Positions 16,577 to 26,445 are shown, numbered from the stretch's first letter. The stretch is DNA of 64,000 nucleotides from Bradyrhizobium australiense (GCF_013114825.1 NZ_JAAVLX010000001.1:434001-498000); one strand, 5' to 3'. Numbers and translations: made by a program. Notes: a model not told the origin generated them from the letters alone.

Positions 16577-18492
16577 TCCTCGTCCTCCTTTGTGCCGCTC
16601 GGCCAGAACCAGCCGATCAGCGCGGCGGCGATCGGCGGGGTGCCCCAGACCACGGCCCACGGTGTAAAGATCGAGCCGATAAAGAATATTGTGGTGGCGA
16701 TCGCAGTGAGCAGTGGCCAGATGCTCGGCTCCGGCGAGGATTCCCGGGTGTGCGGTTCGGCATCGGCGACCGAACTCAGCAGCACTTCGCGCCGCTCAAC
16801 GCTTAATCCAGCAACCACCGGGAGATTGCCGGCGTCTGCCCAGAGCGGGTCACGATGCGTCACCACCGGGATTCGGGAGAAGTTGTACGGCGGTGGCGGC
16901 GAACTCGTCGCCCATTCGAGGGTGGAGGCGTCCCAGGGATTATCGCCCGCCAGCTCTCCGCGCCGCAGGCTGTGGATCACGTTGAAAATGAGCAGCACGA
17001 AGCTTGTCGCGAACACCACCCCGCCTGTGCTCGAAAGCAGGTTCAGATGATCCCAGCCCATTTCGGGCGTGTAGGTATAGACACGTCGGGGCATCCCCAT
17101 CAGGCCGAGGATGTGCATCGGGAAAAAACCAATGTTGAAACCGATGAAGGCGAGCCAGAAATTCCAGCGACCAAGCCTCTCGCTGAGCATTCGGCCCGTG
17201 ATCTTCGGAAACCAGTAATAGAGCGCTCCAATCAGCGGAAATACGGCGCCCCCGATCAGGACGTAGTGAAAGTGCGCCACGACGAAATAGGTGTCGTGGA
17301 CCTGCATATCGATCGGGACCGAGGCGACCATCACGCCCGACAGCCCGCCCAATACAAAGATAGCAATGAAGCCGAGCACGAACAGCAATGGGGTGCGGTA
17401 AACCGGGCGGCCATCCCAGAGCGTCGCGAGCCAGCAGAAGATCTGCAGGCCACTGGGAACGGCGATCAGCATGCTCGATGCCGTGAACATGCTGGCTCCG
17501 AGCTGGGGCAGGCCGGTTGCGAACATGTGGTGCACCCACAATCCGAACGAGAGGAAGCCGGTGGCGATCAAGGAAAGAACGATCACCGTGTATCCGACCA
17601 CCGGCCTCCGTGCGAATGTGGCCACGAGCATCGAGACCATGCCGGTGGCCGGAATGAAGATGATGTAAACCTCGGGATGGCCGAAGAACCAGAACAGATG
17701 CTGCCAAAGCAGCACATTGCCGCCCGATGCCGTGTCATAAAAATGGGTATTCACGAGACGGTCCAGGATCAGCGTCGTCGAGGCGATCATGACTGAAGGC
17801 ATTGCGAAAAGGACAAGAAACGCGGTCACAAGCATAGCCCAGACGTAAATCGGAATGCGATCCAGCGTCATGCCGACCGCGCGCTGCTTGAACACGGTGA
17901 CGACGATTTCAACCGCTACGGCGAGCGCTGCGACTTCAGTAAACGTAATCATCTGCGCCCAGACGTCGGCGCGTTTGCTCGGGTTGAATTGCAGACTGGA
18001 CAACGGAACGTAGGCAAACCAGCCAATGTCAGGGCCTGCGTTGAACAAAAAAGAACCCCATAGGAAGCAGCCGCCAAACAGGAATATCCAGTAGCTGAAC
18101 GCATTCAGCCGCGGGAAGGCGATATTGCGCGTTCCCACCATCAATGGGACGAAATAGACCGCAAAGGCTTTCATCACGGGTACGGCGAACAGAAACATCA
18201 TCGTCGAGCCGTGCATGGTGAAGACCTGGTTGTACAGATCAGGCGACAGCAGTTTCCGTTCGGCGCCGGAGAGTTGAAGCCGCATCAGCACGGCCAGAAT
18301 ACCGCCGAGCGCGAGGAAGGCGAATGCCGTGAGGATGTACCGCTTGCCGACAACTTTGTGGTCGACGGTGGCCAGCCGGCCAAGCCAGCCCGATGGCGTA
18401 TGCCATAGCCCAATCAGCCGGGCAGAAAGCTCGGAGTGATCCAAATCGTTGTCGCGCAGCTCTCGGTCGGGCGTGCTGACGAGTTCGCTCAC
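16573..18492 (-). CDS. coxA: Cytochrome c oxidase subunit I (haem-copper oxidase, A-type)
   Basis: This 639-residue protein has twelve core helices plus extra C-terminal helices. It carries the haem a ligand region FTMHGSTMMFLF, the CuB/Tyr helix WFFGHPEVYIIFIPATG with the helix VI Glu of A1-type oxidases, LWVHHMFATGLP with the CuB histidine pair, and the haem a3/a ligands in HDTYFVVAHFHYVLIGG. It reduces oxygen to water and pumps protons. The GTG start overlaps the subunit II stop. The C-terminal part (from about 530) resembles the long tail of caa3 enzymes. Confidence 0.95.
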   Translation of the reverse strand: MSELVSTPDRELRDNDLDHSELSARLIGLWHTPSGWLGRLATVDHKVVGKRYILTAFAFLALGGILAVLMRLQLSGAERKLLSPDLYNQVFTMHGSTMMFLFAVPVMKAFAVYFVPLMVGTRNIAFPRLNAFSYWIFLFGGCFLWGSFLFNAGPDIGWFAYVPLSSLQFNPSKRADVWAQMITFTEVAALAVAVEIVVTVFKQRAVGMTLDRIPIYVWAMLVTAFLVLFAMPSVMIASTTLILDRLVNTHFYDTASGGNVLLWQHLFWFFGHPEVYIIFIPATGMVSMLVATFARRPVVGYTVIVLSLIATGFLSFGLWVHHMFATGLPQLGASMFTASSMLIAVPSGLQIFCWLATLWDGRPVYRTPLLFVLGFIAIFVLGGLSGVMVASVPIDMQVHDTYFVVAHFHYVLIGGAVFPLIGALYYWFPKITGRMLSERLGRWNFWLAFIGFNIGFFPMHILGLMGMPRRVYTYTPEMGWDHLNLLSSTGGVVFATSFVLLIFNVIHSLRRGELAGDNPWDASTLEWATSSPPPPYNFSRIPVVTHRDPLWADAGNLPVVAGLSVERREVLLSSVADAEPHTRESSPEPSIWPLLTAIATTIFFIGSIFTPWAVVWGTPPIAAALIGWFWPSGTKEDEE

Positions 18493-19499
18493 TGCAGCTG
18501 CTCCAGATAATGGACGATCGCGATCATCTCGTCGGATTGCAGCGCCATTTTTGGCATAAGATTGCCGGGCTTGATGTGCTGCGGATCGGAAATCCAGGCG
18601 GCCAGATTGCCGGAAGTTTTGGGTAGCGTTCCGGCCGCGATCGTATCCCGGCTCGCGACATGGGTGAGGTCAGGACCGAACTGGCCGCCGGCAAGGGTAC
18701 CGCGGATCGTGTGGCAGAGCCCGCAACCCCTGCCGCGAAACAATTGCTCGCCACGAATACCGAGCGGATCTCCGGGACTTGCCGCGCCCTGGTTCTGGTG
18801 ATGGCGCCACCGGCTATATTCGTCCGGCGGCAGCGCTCTTACGGTAAAGGCCATGTGCGCGTGCTGTATCCCGCAGAACTCCGCGCATTGTCCGCGATAA
18901 ATGCCGGCAGTCCTCGCCGTAAACTGGAGGGAATTCCGCTGACCGGTGATCAGGTCCATCTTGCCGGTCAGGCTAGGGACCCAGAAGCTGTGAATCACGT
19001 CGGCCGATTCCAACTCGACAGTAACCGGCTTGCCGACCGGAACCCGGATTTCGTTGGCCGTCGTGAAACTCAGATGCGGGCTATCCGCCTGATATTGGAC
19101 TTCCCACCACCATTGATGTCCCGTCACCTTGATGGTCACCGGATCCGCCTCATTGGCGAACACGGTACGCTGGGCGCCGTAGCTGACGAACGAAAGAGCC
19201 AATACGGTGACCGTCGTCAGCAGGCCGGCAATCAGGACGACGCTGCCGGCGCGGCGTTCAAATCCCTCATGAAGATCGAGCGGCTGCTGGTTCTGCCGCT
19301 TGCGTCGAAGCATGCCGAAGAACAGGACCACCATCACGCCGATCCAGACCACGGCGGAAACGGCGATGAAGATCAAGAGGAGGCGTCTGATTTCGTCTGC
19401 CTGAGGCGCCTGAGCGTTGAATGACGATTGCCATCCCGTACAGGAGGCGAGGACGCAAGCTCCGGCGATCGCCAGACTCAATCTCAGCCAGGACGTCAT
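18489..19499 (-). CDS. coxB: Cytochrome c oxidase subunit II fused to cytochrome c (caa3 type)
   Basis: This 336-residue lipoprotein (lipobox VLASC, Cys20) has two membrane helices (about 38-62 and 86-108) and the GHQWWWEVQY aromatic patch. The CuA ligands are H170, C205, C209, H213 and M216 in GQCAEFCGIQHAHM. A cytochrome c domain follows with C259-G-L-C-H263 and a Met in LMPKMALQ. The fused cytochrome makes it a caa3-type enzyme that takes electrons from soluble cytochrome c. It is the first gene of the minus-strand cluster, so a promoter is expected between 19500 and 19670. Confidence 0.95.
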   Translation of the reverse strand: MTSWLRLSLAIAGACVLASCTGWQSSFNAQAPQADEIRRLLLIFIAVSAVVWIGVMVVLFFGMLRRKRQNQQPLDLHEGFERRAGSVVLIAGLLTTVTVLALSFVSYGAQRTVFANEADPVTIKVTGHQWWWEVQYQADSPHLSFTTANEIRVPVGKPVTVELESADVIHSFWVPSLTGKMDLITGQRNSLQFTARTAGIYRGQCAEFCGIQHAHMAFTVRALPPDEYSRWRHHQNQGAASPGDPLGIRGEQLFRGRGCGLCHTIRGTLAGGQFGPDLTHVASRDTIAAGTLPKTSGNLAAWISDPQHIKPGNLMPKMALQSDEMIAIVHYLEQLQ

Positions 19500-20191
19500 T
19501 TTGGCCCAAACTCGGTTGCACCCGAGCGCAACCCGGTTGAGCTACAAAGGTTCCAACCACCAGGAACGCTCCTTCAGGTCCCGTTTGCCTCCTGAATCCG
19601 CCGGCTTCGGGAGCAGCCAGAAACAGTATGGTGAGAGCAATTTTCGAAACGCTCATTGAAACAGTTGAATGCGGATTTTGATTCCGCCGTTCGGAGGTTC
19701 GATCCCTCCCGCCCCAGCCAATTGAAATTACCCAGCAATCGGCGCTCTGTTCAGGAGCTTCATTCTGAACGGGTTTCTCCTGCTCTCATCGAACTTAGGT
19801 GCGCGTTATCCTTTGTTTCTGCACCTAGCGTCATGAGATACGGCGCGTGGATCAATTGGTACAGGTCGACTACGTGCTCGTCGTAGATTGGGATATTGAC
19901 GCGTGCAATTTGGACAATCTGAGAGATAGGATCGTATCAGTTTCGAGCTGAAATCGCTTTCTAGGCGAGCAGCACTGAGCCAGCCGCCGCAACTCTATTG
20001 CGGAGCCGGCAGAATTGAACCTGCAACGCGGTGGTTCGCGTCTCAGATTGTTAGGGAGGTGTCGATTCGGTCTTCGCCACGGGTCGCCGCTGCCACAGAG
20101 CCATAACCCAAATGTTCGGGTAGGGCGTTCGAAGCGCTTCCCGCTACCAAAGCTGCGAGGCGCGGATTTGTAGAGTACGATTTCACCTCAC
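19500..20191. other. Gene-free junction with tRNA fragments
   Basis: This stretch holds the presumed promoter of the oxidase cluster and the tRNA-Gln remnant at 19671-19720. At 20001-20035 a weak resemblance to the T-arm of the CAT-anticodon remnant (CCGGCAG, TTGAACCTGCAAC) may be another, more decayed copy. No gene is supported. Confidence 0.5.
19671..19720 (+). repeat. tRNA-Gln(TTG) 3'-end remnant, copy 1
   Basis: It shows a perfect anticodon arm GCGGA-TTTTGAT-TCCGC, T-arm GGAGG-TTCGATC-CCTCC and acceptor strand with CCA (CGCCCCAGCCA). It starts exactly at the anticodon stem, with no D-arm upstream. The same 50 bp occur at 30047-30096 and 38945-38994. Confidence 0.85.
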
Positions 20192-20209
20192 GTGGGGCCG
20201 GCGACCGCA

Positions 20210-20887
20210 ATGAACACGCTCCTGTTGGTGCTCGATCTAATCGGGACCTTTGTCTTCGCACTTAGCGGAGCGAGCGCTGCGGTCAAGCGCCGGCTCGACG
20301 TCTTCGGCGTTCTGGTGCTGTCGTTCGTGGCGGGAAACTTCGGAGGTATCACCCGCGATCTGATGATTGGCGCGGTTCCGCCCGCAGCGATCAACGACTG
20401 GCGATTTTTGGCCGTTTCGCTTCTTGCGGGCGTGCTCACCTTCTGCTGGTTTCCAGGCGTAGATCGGTGGCGCAACTCCGTCCTCCTGTTCGACGCTGCA
20501 GGACTGGCGCTCTTCGCCGTGTCCGGCACACAAAAGGCGCTGGCCCTCGGCTTGAATCCGGTCATGGCAGCGCTGCTGGGCATGGTGACGGGAATAGGCG
20601 GAGGCATGGTCCGCGATGTCCTCGTCGCCGAGATTCCCACTGTGCTGCGTGCCGATCTTTACGCCGTTGCGGCTTTAGCCGGTGCGGCGGTGGTGGTTGC
20701 AGGCAGCCTGCTGCATACTCCCCCAACCGTGACGACGATTGCCGGAGCCGCACTCTGTTTTGGACTTCGCCTGATGGCGATCCGCCGTGGCTGGCACTCC
20801 CGATTGCCTGTCCTGGCAAGCATTTCGACAAAGAGCCTTGAGCTGCAGGACAGGATACGGGGCCGGAAGCAAGGCGGTGAAGATTGA
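20210..20887 (+). CDS. TRIC-like/UPF0126 cation channel family protein
   Basis: This 225-residue protein (from ATG 20210; a GTG at 20192 is also possible) has seven hydrophobic segments. It carries the duplicated UPF0126/TRIC signature: GTFVFALSGASAAVKRRLDV followed by GNFGGITRDLMIG in the first half and GLALFAVSGTQKAL followed by GIGGGMVRDVL in the second. Prokaryotic TRIC proteins are trimeric potassium-permeable channels. It stands alone at the start of the accessory region after the tRNA-Gln remnant. The start is uncertain because neither candidate has a good ribosome-binding site. Confidence 0.8.
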   Translation: MNTLLLVLDLIGTFVFALSGASAAVKRRLDVFGVLVLSFVAGNFGGITRDLMIGAVPPAAINDWRFLAVSLLAGVLTFCWFPGVDRWRNSVLLFDAAGLALFAVSGTQKALALGLNPVMAALLGMVTGIGGGMVRDVLVAEIPTVLRADLYAVAALAGAAVVVAGSLLHTPPTVTTIAGAALCFGLRLMAIRRGWHSRLPVLASISTKSLELQDRIRGRKQGGED

Positions 20888-20968
20888 GCGTGTTGCCGAC
20901 TACTCAATTCTCGACTTGTTCCGAGAAACGCAACAACGCATCGGTTTCGTTAGTCGCGAGACCCGAAC

Positions 20969-21296
20969 ATGGCATCCCGGATTAAAATGACAGGATGCTT
21001 GATTGCGGCCGCGCGCGCATTAACGGGAGTTAGCCGCGAGGATTTCGCGGAAGCTGCGGGAATGCCGGCCGAAGCCATAGCCCTGACAGAGGCAAACGGC
21101 AGCGCTTGGCTCTATTCAGAGGGCGACGCCTGTGAGCCGCGCCTTCGAGAAGTTTGGAGCCGGGGCCGTCGAAGAGGTTGGCGATGTGGGAGCTGGTGTC
21201 CGATTGAAATTTACTCGCCAGGACGTCAACAGAGCAACCGACTGGAAGGCGAAGGCGGAATCGTTCGTTCGGACGAGGCCACCCGACGTCTGGTGA
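20969..21296 (+). pseudogene. Frameshifted XRE-like small regulator
   Basis: The first frame gives an HTH-like start (TGCLIAAARALTGVSREDFA, EAAGMPAEAIAL). After GDA near 21130 one extra T shifts the frame. The continuation VSRAFEKFGAGAVEEVGDVG then GVRLKFTRQDVN in the next frame is the expected tail of this family of about 110-residue alphaproteobacterial DNA-binding proteins, ending at the TGA at 21294-21296. The gene is probably inactive. Confidence 0.65.
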
Positions 21297-21571
21297 TGGA
21301 ATGAACTGCGCAGCGCGGCTGGAAACGCCCGCGTAAAATCCGATGTCAGAGAGAGCGGTTTGCTTGTTGGTCTGACAAATTCGATTAGCTTTTCCCAAAT
21401 GCATTCACGTCCGCCGGCACGTCTCGCTTCTTGCCGCGGAGTCGCCCCAGCTCGTGATATGTTCATAGCCAATTTGTAACTCGGACAGAGCGTTCGCGAA
21501 CCGCGCGAGCGCTGACGGCGTGAATGAGGCAACACAGGGTATCCGCGACGAAATCCAGGCAAAGAAATCAC

Positions 21572-21850
21572 ATGCCACTGCTTCGATTGGATATTTTAGA
21601 AGGCCGCAGTCCCGATCAACTCAAGGCCCTCCTGAACGCGACGCACAGTGCTCTTGCCGCGGCGTTTCGGATTCCCGAGCGCGATCGCTGCCAGATCGTA
21701 CATGAGCATCCGGTTTCCCGAAGCGCGACGATGAGAACTGGCTCAAGCACAGCGTGTGCTGGCCGCGCCCGGCTCGATTACAGGCCGGTACATCTGCAGC
21801 CACTGTCGAACGAGGTGCAGGCAATTCCGCCCAAGGAACGGGTCTATTGA
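21572..21850 (+). pseudogene. Tautomerase-family protein, C-terminally degraded
   Basis: The first 45 residues (MPLLRLDILEGRSPDQLKAL then PERDRCQIVHEH) match the N-terminus of long-form tautomerase-family proteins, with Pro1 in place after the initiator Met. Beyond VHEH the sequence no longer resembles the family, and length stays well below the usual 125-135 residues. A deletion or rearrangement after about 21705 is likely. Confidence 0.55.
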
Positions 21851-21874
21851 GAGTTCACAACAGGGAGAAACACC

Positions 21875-22356
21875 ATGACCGCAAGATTGACGGAAGTTAC
21901 GGAGCGCGAGGCGCGAGGCGGCAGCGGGGATGCGCTCGACGCATTGATCGATTTTTACAGAGCCTTCAACGCGCGTGACCTTGGCGGGCTTGCGGCGAAC
22001 TGGGAGCAGGGCGACGCTCCGAGCATGGACAACCCGATGGGCGGCATCCGGCGCGGCTGGAAGCCGATCAGTGAAGGCTACATGAAACTGTTCGGTGGCC
22101 CCGCGATCGTCCAGGTAACCTTCCACGGTTTCACCAGCCAAGGCGGCGACGACTGGCATTGTTCGTGGGGCGCGAGTTCGGCACGTGCACGACTTCCGAT
22201 CGGAAGATAGATGTTCGATTCCGTACAGCGCGCTGGTTTACACGGCGAAACGGCACCTGGCGGCAGCTGCACCACCACGGATCGATTGAGGAACCGGGGA
22301 TGCTCGCCGCTTACCAGAAGACGATTCTCGGAGCCGCGCTGGGCGAGGCTGCCTGA
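21875..22356 (+). pseudogene. NTF2/SnoaL-like protein with frameshift
   Basis: The frame opens with ALIDFYRAFNARDLGGLAAN, an NTF2-like start, and continues to DDWH at about 22159. Loss of one T there would explain why the expected C-terminal half (LFVGREFGTCTTSD, TARWFTRRNGTWRQLHHHGS) is in another frame, ending at 22356. The ribosome-binding site CAGGGAGAAACACC is still good. It is recently broken, and could be a small enzyme or polyketide cyclase-like fold protein of unknown role. Confidence 0.65.
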
Positions 22357-23640
22357 CTGGCGACCTCGACCAATTTCCAATCGCCTCCCGTCGACTCCGA
22401 TTTGCAACCATCGTCCGTAAGCGGCCATGGCTTCGTCTCTGGGGGAGAGCCCATGGTATCAACGGCATTCGTCGATTCATGCACATCCCTCTCTGGACAT
22501 TGGCTATCTGCACGTCCCGCTCGCAGGTTCTCAACCGGAGGGAGCTTGTTCCCACGACCGGAATGCAACCCGCTGCTTAAGCTCCGATTGCGAAATTGCC
22601 GCCAACTCTACGATCGCGTGGGGAGATCGTAGTCAGATCTAAGCCAAAGAAGTAGCTTGAGGACAGCTGAAGCAGCACGCGTCGCAACGAAGCGGGGCGT
22701 TTCTGGTGCGCTGGCCATCGGGGCTGTGATATGAAAAACAGCTAAGCCGTTGATTGCTGGTGGGCCCGGCAGGACTCGAACCTGCAACCGGACCGTTATC
22801 AGCGGCAGACTTCAATCGGGTTCGTTGATTTTGCTGTGCTTTCGTTTGATTTCGATGGCGTTTGTTGTCGTTCGGCGGGGTTGTTTCTGGTGCGAAACTG
22901 GAGCGGTTTGAGCCTGTAGCCGAAGGGCCGAGACGCCTCTAGGCGGCTCGGTGAGCGCAGCGAGGAGAGCCTGGCGCCGGAGGCGTCAGCCTCCTCACCC
23001 AACATCTTTGGGGATTCTATCGGGGGCTCCTGCTCAGCAGCACGTTGGCCGCAGCGCATAAGCCAGTCATCCTCACGGGGTCCTGTGCCGAAGGAGAGAT
23101 CGGCCTGCGGCAGCAACAAGATCTCGATCCTCCAGTCCCGAACGACTTTCATCCCTATCCGGATGTGAGGCGGGAAAGATCAATCGACCTTTGCGCGAGG
23201 CCCAGTCAGCCGAAGTGATCGATGGTAATGGATGCGATCATCTGCTGCGGCAGCAGAAGAGTGATCAGCGCCGCGGGCCCGAAGCTGGTTCGCGACACGC
23301 TCCAAAGGTCTGATAAAGATCGCGCCAAACGACCCACCGCTCCAGGCCCACCAGCGAATGCGTGCCACGATTTCCCTGACGGGACAATCCTGATCACACA
23401 GTCGCAGAGTTTGCCGAGGAGGCGCACAAGACCGCCAGCGCCTGGCCTATCCAATCTTCGGACAAGTGACGACAATCAACGAGTTTCTGGGGCGCTCGGA
23501 CCGGTTACCGACGGGCAGTTCGCTGAAAAGAAACCATAGCGTCAGTTGTGTAAGCCTTATTCAGGATTGCGCAAGGCCGATGGCTGCACGGTCCAGCAGA
23601 ATTGAAAGTATGCAAGATATTTTACCGGGGCGTTATCTCG
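22357..23640. other. Gene-free stretch with tRNA remnant
   Basis: Apart from the CAT-anticodon tRNA remnant (22758-22907) no supported gene is present. Short open frames on both strands have atypical composition and no family resemblance. Confidence 0.5.
22758..22907 (-). repeat. tRNA 3'-end remnant and flank (copy C)
   Basis: On the minus strand the acceptor strand with encoded CCA (GGGCCCACCA), the T-arm GCAGG-TTCGAGT-CCTGC and an anticodon arm are present. The loop here is CTGATAA, one base different from copy B (CTCATAA). The ~100 bp flank ending in TTTCTGGTGCGAAACTGG matches copies A and B. Confidence 0.75.
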
Positions 23641-26073
23641 ATGTTTACCATATACAACTGCATCGCTTACGAGCATGACCTGCGACTGGTGGTGCTGGCA
23701 GCCGCTGTATGTGCACTCGCGTCCTTCGCAGCAATCAACTTTCTAAATCACGTCCGCAAGACAACTGGCTATATGCGCGATATCTGGTTGTGCGTCGCCG
23801 CCACCGCGAGCGGCTTCGGCATCTGGGCGACCCACTTCATCGCTATGCTTGCGTACTCGCCAGGCATTCCAAGCGGATACAACATTATCCTTACCCTACT
23901 GTCGCTCCTTGCGGCGATCCTGCTCACCGGCGTGGGTCTTTCAATCGCGTCCGGAACTAGAGTGCCTGCCGGGCGCTGGATCGGGGGGGCGACGGTCGGC
24001 GGCGGCATCGCGGCGATGCACTACACCGGAATGGCAGCCTTCGAGATCGCCGGACGGATTCAGTGGGACGCCGCTCTCGTTGTCGCTTCCATAGCCCTGG
24101 GTGCCGCAATCGGAGCGACGGCGCTGCCCGCCGGCTTGCGCGACGGGTCGTTGAAATGGAAGGCCATCGGGGCGATGCTGCTCACGCTGGCAATCTGCAG
24201 CCATCATTTCACCGCCATGGGCGCGGTTTCAATCATCCCGGACCCGACAGTCGCGGTGTCGGAAATGGCAATCCCTGCCGGCTGGCTTGCGCTCGGCGTC
24301 GCGCTCGCGTCGCTGGCGATCCTGTTCCTCGCCTGCGCAGGCCTGGCGCTCGATATCCGTGAACGCCATCGCGCCGAATTGGAAGTCGATCGCATGCGCG
24401 GACTTGCCGATGCTTCGGCCGAGGGATTGTTGGTTTGCTATGGCGACAAGATCGTTTCGATCAATTCAAGCCTGACGGAGCTGACGGGTTATGTCCCCGA
24501 CGATGTAATTGGGAAATCGCTGGCGATCTGCCTGCCCGAGGAGTCTCTCAGGCACAGGCTGGTCACGAGGCCACGGGAGCGCGTCGAGGCTGAGTTGCGC
24601 GATGTCAACGGCCAGTTCATTCCTGCTGAATTCATCCTTCGCACGATCGATTTCGCCGGTCAGCCGCATCATGCAATCGCCGTCCGCGATCTGCGTGATC
24701 GGAAGAAAGCCGAGGAACATATTCATTTCCTGGCGCACCACGACGCACTAACGGGCTTGCCTAACCGAAATAGCTTCAATGCCCGGCTCGACCACGAAAT
24801 CGAGGTGCACCAAGTCTCGGGTCAGTCATTCGCCGTGTTCTGTCTCGACCTTGATCGCTTCAAGGAAGTAAACGATCTATTCGGTCATGCGGCCGGTGAC
24901 GCGCTCCTGAAGAGGGTTGCGAAGTGCGTTACCGCCGTTCTCGATCGGAGCCAGATGATGGCGCGGCTCGGTGGCGATGAATTTGCCATTATCGCAACAA
25001 ATCTCTCGGGTCCTTCGGCGGCGGGCCGCATCGCCGAGAGTATCATCGACACGCTGCGGATCGAAAATGAATCATCGACCACGGCCTCGTTCGTTTCCAC
25101 CAGCATTGGCATCGCGATTTTCCCAAACGACGCCCAGGACGGACGGGGTCTTCTCACCCACGCAGATACCGCGCTCTATCGCGCCAAAACCGATGGTCGC
25201 GGAGTTTATCGCTTCTTTGAAGCCGAGATGGGCATTGAGGTGCGAGATCGGCGCATGCTGGAACGCGATCTTCGCAGCGCGATTGCACGCCATGAGTTTG
25301 AACTGGCTTATCAGCCGCAAGCCCGGCTTGATACGCGCGAGATCGCGGGCTTCGAAGTTTTGTTGCGGTGGCGCCATCCGCAGCGCGGTCAGGTTCCACC
25401 GGGCTTATTCATTCCCGTCGCGGAGGAAAGTGGTGCGATACAGCACATTGGCGAATGGGTGCTGAGGCAGGCATGCCAGGAAGCCAGCGGCTGGACTAAC
25501 CCGCTCAGCGTCGCCGTGAACGTCTCCGCGATGCAACTGCACAATCCGCAGTTTACACAACTCGTTCACGAAATCCTTGTTCAAACCGGGCTGAAGCCGG
25601 GACGGCTTGAATTGGAGATCACCGAAACCGCGCTGATCCGCGATTTCAATCGGGCGCTGGCGACATTGCGTCAGCTCAAGGCGCTCGGGGTCCGGATCGC
25701 AATGGACGATTTCGGGACCGGTTACTCGTCGTTGTCGAACTTGCGGGCATTCCCGTTCGACAAGATCAAGATCGATGGCTCATTCATCAAGTCGGTCCAG
25801 GCCAACGAGCAGGCGGCCACCATCGTTCGGGCGGTGCTCGGCATTGGGCGCGGGCTCAAGCTGCCGGTGTTGGCGGAAGGCGTTGAGACGCGCGAGGAAC
25901 TCGGTTTCTTGGGTGCCGAGCTGTGCGATCAAGTTCAAGGATATTTGGTGGGGAGGCCGGCCGATATAGCTGGTTTCCGTTACCTCACACATGCCGCGGA
26001 GAGCGCACGCGATCTCGACTTTCCTCTACCGCATGCCAGAGAGAGCGTTGCGCTGAAAATCGTCGATCGTTAA
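23641..26073 (+). CDS. MHYT-PAS-GGDEF-EAL cyclic-di-GMP signalling protein
   Basis: This 810-residue membrane protein has an N-terminal MHYT sensor of seven helices (about 1-230; WATHFIAML, AAMHYTGM, CSHHFTAMG), a PAS domain (245-355), a GGDEF domain (370-530) with intact RLGGDEF, and an EAL domain (545-795) with EVLLRW in the EAL position, ELEITETAL and MDDFGTGYSSL. MHYT is proposed to bind copper and sense O2, CO or NO. With both active-site motifs largely kept it may make and break c-di-GMP. ATG 23641 is chosen because MHYT proteins start near here; an upstream in-frame start at 23602 exists. It stands alone in the accessory region. Confidence 0.9.
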   Translation: MFTIYNCIAYEHDLRLVVLAAAVCALASFAAINFLNHVRKTTGYMRDIWLCVAATASGFGIWATHFIAMLAYSPGIPSGYNIILTLLSLLAAILLTGVGLSIASGTRVPAGRWIGGATVGGGIAAMHYTGMAAFEIAGRIQWDAALVVASIALGAAIGATALPAGLRDGSLKWKAIGAMLLTLAICSHHFTAMGAVSIIPDPTVAVSEMAIPAGWLALGVALASLAILFLACAGLALDIRERHRAELEVDRMRGLADASAEGLLVCYGDKIVSINSSLTELTGYVPDDVIGKSLAICLPEESLRHRLVTRPRERVEAELRDVNGQFIPAEFILRTIDFAGQPHHAIAVRDLRDRKKAEEHIHFLAHHDALTGLPNRNSFNARLDHEIEVHQVSGQSFAVFCLDLDRFKEVNDLFGHAAGDALLKRVAKCVTAVLDRSQMMARLGGDEFAIIATNLSGPSAAGRIAESIIDTLRIENESSTTASFVSTSIGIAIFPNDAQDGRGLLTHADTALYRAKTDGRGVYRFFEAEMGIEVRDRRMLERDLRSAIARHEFELAYQPQARLDTREIAGFEVLLRWRHPQRGQVPPGLFIPVAEESGAIQHIGEWVLRQACQEASGWTNPLSVAVNVSAMQLHNPQFTQLVHEILVQTGLKPGRLELEITETALIRDFNRALATLRQLKALGVRIAMDDFGTGYSSLSNLRAFPFDKIKIDGSFIKSVQANEQAATIVRAVLGIGRGLKLPVLAEGVETREELGFLGAELCDQVQGYLVGRPADIAGFRYLTHAAESARDLDFPLPHARESVALKIVDR

Positions 26074-26342
26074 GGGGATGAACGCGACAGACCGTGACGA
26101 TGTCTTGCACCATACCGTCGGCAAAATATTTCTGCTCCGGGTGTCTTGAGCGGTACGCTCGCCGCCAATGCGCGACAATGCTGGAAACGATTTCGGCGCT
26201 GTAACCGGAACAACGCAGCAGGCGGTTACTACGTACACAGATTGACTTGACCGACTGCACGTCGCTGTCCTTACCGTCATCAGGCCTTGGAGTTCGGCGA
26301 TCGGCGGCGCATTCTTGGACTGCTCTACCCATGACTGAGGAC

Positions 26343-26372
26343 AAGCCCGGTTATCTCTGCCGGGCTTTCCTT
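26343..26372 (+). terminator. Rho-independent terminator
   Basis: The arms AAGCCCGG (26343-26350) and CCGGGCTT (26360-26367) pair perfectly around a 9-base loop and are followed by TTCCTTTC on the plus strand. It lies 270 bp after the GGDEF-EAL gene. Confidence 0.65.
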
Positions 26373-26445
26373 TCGTGCGTGTGCGGCTTGCATGTTATGC
26401 TGCCGCTCCTTCGATTCGGCTAAACCGGCCGGATGGCGTCTTTCG

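Noticed and set aside
20001..20035. Possible fourth copy of the CAT-anticodon tRNA fragment
   Set aside because: Only the T-arm strand (GAACCTGCAAC) is recognisable and the flank does not match; kept as a note only.
22453..22632. Short ORF with GGGGGAGAG upstream of ATG
   Set aside because: Composition (many Arg/Ser/Cys) is unlike a real protein and it lies in decayed DNA; too weak to report as a gene.
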